From assembly GCA_963678705.1 (NCBI GenBank), contig OY783203.1, positions 18,334,535 through 18,398,534 of the forward strand: 64,000 bases of DNA, given 5' to 3'. Under the pieces are notes generated by a model that searched no databases, was not told the origin of the DNA, and saw only the letters and a list, made by a program, of their open reading frames with translations. Positions within the stretch are counted from its first letter, which is position 1. Each line of letters begins with the position of its first letter. The DNA comes from Panorpa germanica (Eukaryota; Arthropoda; Insecta; Mecoptera; Panorpidae). Positions 60,087 through 64,000 of the stretch are shown here, piece by piece. The position numbers and the translations under genes were made by a program.

Positions 60087-61030
60087 ACACGATTTCAAGC
60101 TACGTTTTATACGTTTTCAGGCACTGGTTTGTATTGTCGACTTTATTACTACATTTGATAAAGTTGTGTACAAAGGCATTAAAATTATAAATAGAGATGA
60201 TATTTTAAAACAGCGTATGATTAACTGGAATAGTATTGTTTCTTTTATAATTTGAAGAAATATTACTGATCGGTGGCAGATAACTTTAATTCAAATAATT
60301 TAAGAAAATCGCCTTAACTTGTCTAGAAAATGAAACAAATTTTTTTATGTGTCAAATTGAATTTGTAAAGTGGCCGTGGGTGGTAAGACAACGTGCTCTA
60401 GTGCACACATGGATTGACGTAGCCGATATCATTTACGAATTGTATTTATGCACCTTGAGTCATCCGCCAATACCGCCATTCACAGTCCCAGTCCAAGTCA
60501 CACCCTAACAACGTTTCGTCTGTTGAGACCAAAATCTATTTTAACGCCACGCACGTTTTGCAAGTAGTTTGCTATAGTCTGGGTCAGGGATTTCCAACAT
60601 CAGATTTAATTTCCGCTATACATTTTTACTATTAAAAATATCATAGAAAAAAAATTAATTCGAATTTCAAAAATTAATAATTTAACAGAGTCAAGACCAC
60701 TATATCTTTCGCCATACATAGAAAGGTACTTGATGGAATAATTTAGTTCTTTAATTAATATTAATTAAGTAATATGAATAAAATGTTAGAGATCCCTGCG
60801 CTCCTGCCGTTCAGAGATCTTCTCTGCGCTCCTGCCGTTCAGAGATCTCCTCTGCGCCTCTGCAAACTATATATATATACCGACCGTCTCAGACGCAGAA
60901 CATGCCGCTTATGCTTGACACGTGTTGCTCCGGAATTTCATTTATGTTTCTTCTTCACGTTGCAAATAATTACTAGCCATATCTATAACATTTCCCACTA
61001 AACATCCTATCCACCTATTATAATGTTCGT
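60087..61030. other. No gene seen
   Basis: Contains the 28-bp tandem repeats at 60788; otherwise unrecognised. Confidence 0.5.
60788..60872. repeat. Two and a half tandem 28-bp repeats
   Basis: Unit GCGCTCCTGCCGTTCAGAGA followed by TCTTCTCT, G/C-rich against an A+T-rich background. The third unit is partial. Confidence 0.8.
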
Positions 61031-61560
61031 TGTCCTTACTATATTATAATGTTCAAAGTGAAAGTTTATATGCTCTAACGATATGTATGGTGGCTCGAAA
61101 ACTGTCTATTTCAAAGAGTAAAAAAATTCTAAGGCTTTTACCGTCCTCGGATTTTTCCCTAAATTTCCTGGAAACCCGTAGTTTTGGAAAAACTAAAAAA
61201 AATAATTTACTTTTAATTCGTAAAAGATAGAAAGGTGAAATTTGGAATGTGTATTGCGGTGTTCGATGCTAACATTTTTTGAAAATTAGAAATTGAAAAA
61301 TTGGAAATTGGGGCGTTGAAAAAATTAGAGGGCTCGGTAGGAAACTTTGCAGAAAACTCAAATTTCTAATTACCTAATAATGAAATATATTATTATATTA
61401 TAATATTTAATATAAAAATTTTATTTAGGGGCACGGTGGCGGTTCTTGCCGAGGGTAAAAATTGGGCTAGAAAGTTGAAATTTTATATATGGGCTAACTT
61501 TGCTACGTAATTTACAAATCGAAAAAAAAGACCAAATTTTGAAAAAAAGTTTTTAGTTAT
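61031..61560 (+). mobile_element. Helitron-like family B copy
   Basis: Begins TATATTATAATGTTCAAAG, contains GTATGGTGGCTCGAAAACTG, CCTAAATTTCCTGGAAACCC and GAAATTGGGGCGTTGAAAAA. The 3' hairpin is lost. Confidence 0.65.
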
Positions 61561-61986
61561 GTAAAATTAGTTCCGTTTCTTATGAAGTTACACAAAAACA
61601 AATACAAATTGTGGCCTTCCCCAAAATACTCTCAACTGTTAGCCAACCCCTGAACTAGTCCTTAAATATTTCGTAATAATGGAACCTTAATTCTATAGAA
61701 AAGTTATTTGGCTCATGTGCCTCGGATGCAGAGGAGTAGATACCAAAAACTATACAAGTAACATACCATTCCGGAGATACCTGCAAAAAGGTTCGTAAAG
61801 TTCGTGAATGATGTGTTGCGTGAAGGTCAGTGGTGTAGCTCCGGTAACGCGTGTTGTTAAAGATCTAAACACAGTGAGATGGACCCTTACCGCACTGCGT
61901 CGTCTTTTTTACATATGTTACTAATTCCCTTCTTTCGAGATTAAATATTATGGTATTTATTAGTAGAGCGGATAGATTTAATGTAT

Positions 61987-62274
61987 AAGGCGGTACGCCA
62001 AATAAAATATCGCATATACGTTTTCTGTATATGTGTTCATATGTGTTTATGTATTTCTATATATGTACTAAGAGTACTACGTCCCAATGAAAACGTCAAA
62101 ATATAAATATAAGTTATAAAAGACGGTCCAGAGACCTAAAGCCCGCATTTTGTTCGTATAGATATGAACACAACATATATAGAAATGCACACAAACATAT
62201 CTAGTAAAGAATACTATACTCTGATATCATATATACAAAATATATATGTAGATATTTAATTTGGTGTACCGCCT
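61987..62274. mobile_element. MITE with AAGGCGGTAC ends
   Basis: Left TAAGGCGGTACGCCAAATAA and right ATTTGGTGTACCGCCTT are inverted repeats of about 20 bp. The interior is A+T-rich with ATATGTGTTCATATGTG-type sequence. Single copy in the window. Confidence 0.7.
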
Positions 62275-63122
62275 TGTACGGTAAATGTATCCCCTAAGAG
62301 AATCAATGTGTAATATGCAAATATAAATGACGGGGAAAATAATTTTAAATTTTAAATATGGATGGATACATGGATATAACGTTCCTCTATATAACAGATT
62401 AATGGATTAAATTAACAAAAATTCGGTCCATTTTACTACACGTAAAAGTGAATTTTTCCACGAGGAAACTCACCTACTACATATAAGACTTTTTATTAAT
62501 CTCTTTTATTAATATTCTTTTCTTTAATAATCCGTCTTCCCGAGAGATCCGTTATATAGAGATTCCGTTATATAGAGATTCCGTTATATAGAGATTATAC
62601 TGTATATGTAATCTGTAATTTCTCTTACTTTTTTATTACGTAAAGTTGACAATGTAAAGTTATTACCAGCACAAATCAAAACTTGTATATGTTATTTTTA
62701 TTTTAATCAAGATAATGGTGAGAAGCGAAGGGTCCGATGTTTAAAGGTCAATCTATTTATTAGCTTGTTTAGAGGTAGAACAAGGTGTTTCTGTATACAT
62801 TTCGTACAAATTATTATATAAATTGTTTACGCAGCGACCACTCCTCTGACATGAGAGTTATATGTTTACATTTCCGGTGGCATAAGGATAATGTCTTGAG
62901 GTAATATTTTAAATTGAATGTTTACCTGCCCCTACCTATATTGTTAAAAAGTAATATTCTTAAGTTTGTGTGTTTAAGAAAACGGTGATGAGAAGAATCA
63001 GCAATGCCCTTCCATCGGGAGTTTGAAATAAAAGTAACGTATCGTCACTTTATATTGGCACCATCAAGTTATCAGTTGATAAGTAGCAAAGGTACCAGAA
63101 AATTAGTTTATGTAATGCCTCC
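62275..63122. other. No gene seen
   Basis: Contains the exact 16-bp triplication at 62549; otherwise unrecognised. Confidence 0.5.
62549..62596. repeat. Three exact tandem copies of a 16-bp unit
   Basis: Unit CCGTTATATAGAGATT repeated three times without change, in otherwise unique sequence. Confidence 0.92.
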
Positions 63123-63677
63123 TACAGATTAATGTGACATAAACATGCGACATCCAACATTTAAATATTTTCATTCATAAGTTGACATTATTTAGACATG
63201 AGTATACTAAATGTGCTGTACTTTTAACGTACAGACTAGTGTGACATAAACATGCGGCACTAATAAAACATTTACTTATGTTATTTTTTAAAATTCTAGG
63301 TAGTATTTTTATGAAACAAAAATGGAACATCTAAAGAAATTACGGTTTTGAATGTGATCTCGAACAAAAGGGTCGAGTACCTACTCAGTCTTCAGCATAA
63401 TCTCATTCTGCGTTGACGTTTGTTTTTAGTTGTGTTTAGTAAATAAATAAAAATAATTAAATGACAAGGGTAATCTCGAGTTAGCAGAGACCTTGTTATA
63501 TAACTGAGTGTTATTACTTTTCTTTGTAATTTTTTTTTTTATCTAAAGCAGGTTGAAGGAATTCGTTCGAAAGATGAAAGCTTCCGATGTATTAAGTTGC
63601 ATGTCGCACTAGTGTGAACGTGTTCTACAACAAATGTTGGATGTCGCATGTTTAAGTCGCACGTATGTGTATCGTAC
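63123..63677. mobile_element. MITE family G, copy 3
   Basis: Left arm GTGACATAAACATGCGACAT, right arm ATGTCGCATGTTTAAGTCGC then ACGTATGTGTATCGTAC. Interior as in copy 2. Confidence 0.75.
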
Positions 63678-64000
63678 TTAAGACTACTCTTGTTTAGTTT
63701 TTCAACTAGTTCATGTAAAAATGAAGGCATCTTGAATATAAATTTCATAATATAATAACTTTAACTAAATGTACGTGATATTGTTTGTTGTTTTACAATT
63801 GTAGAATGTGCTGTTCTTTACTGAATTTTAGTCACAGCATAAGCAAAATTATGACATGTGACACCGAATGTTGGAATTTAAGAAACTGGACACAGTTGTT
63901 GTTTTATTTTTTTCTTTTATCACTGTTACTGCTTGCGCAGTATTATTTTTGCATTTTTTCATGTTGTTAAAGGAAACTGATCTTTGTTACACTCGTATAT

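Overview
The window is A+T-rich, gene-poor animal DNA, most probably from an insect. It has short exons split by GT...AG introns, tRNA-derived SINEs, mariner, hAT, Helitron-like and piggyBac-like elements, and many MITE families. No species can be named from sequence alone. Two host genes are supported, both on the minus strand. The first (21768-26591) encodes a secreted CAP/SCP-family protein of the insect antigen-5/venom-allergen type; five exons join in frame and the first exon is missing. The second (29533-31075) encodes a membrane carrier of the SLC16/MCT family, closest to the MCT8/MCT10 branch. Its last two exons are present, and the 5' exon with the first membrane segment was not found. 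Nothing suggests the two genes share a pathway.

The rest is a mosaic of transposable elements. Left third (1-20 kb): a SINE, several copies of a MITE with ends ATGGGCTTGTGTCCT (family A), MITEs with CCCAGTAAAC ends (family C), Helitron-like pieces (family B), a broken irritans-type mariner (12146-13428), and a three-level nest (17330-18895) in which a C element sits in an L element that sits in a degenerate minisatellite. Introns of the CAP gene carry an L element and a large A element, itself split by a head-to-head Helitron-like cluster that forms a palindrome with about 750-bp arms.

Middle (32-45 kb): a LINE 3' remnant, two decayed hAT elements and one structurally complete but non-autonomous hAT (36884-37974, 8-bp target duplication), a Harbinger-like MITE beside it, and a hAT transposase relic interrupted at TTAA by a piggyBac-like MITE (44233-44764).

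Right third (45-64 kb): long-TIR MITEs, an A+T hairpin, a near-perfect 292-bp-arm palindrome (51347-51965), and a young LTR retrotransposon (53450-58950). Its two 834-bp LTRs look identical and are flanked by a 4-bp duplication. Its single 846-codon ORF has a BEL/Pao-like Gag, a zinc knuckle, a retropepsin and the start of a Ty3/gypsy-type reverse transcriptase, then jumps in frame to an integrase-tail-like end. This deletion derivative is the most interesting item in the window. No CRISPR array, operon, rRNA gene or functional tRNA gene was seen.
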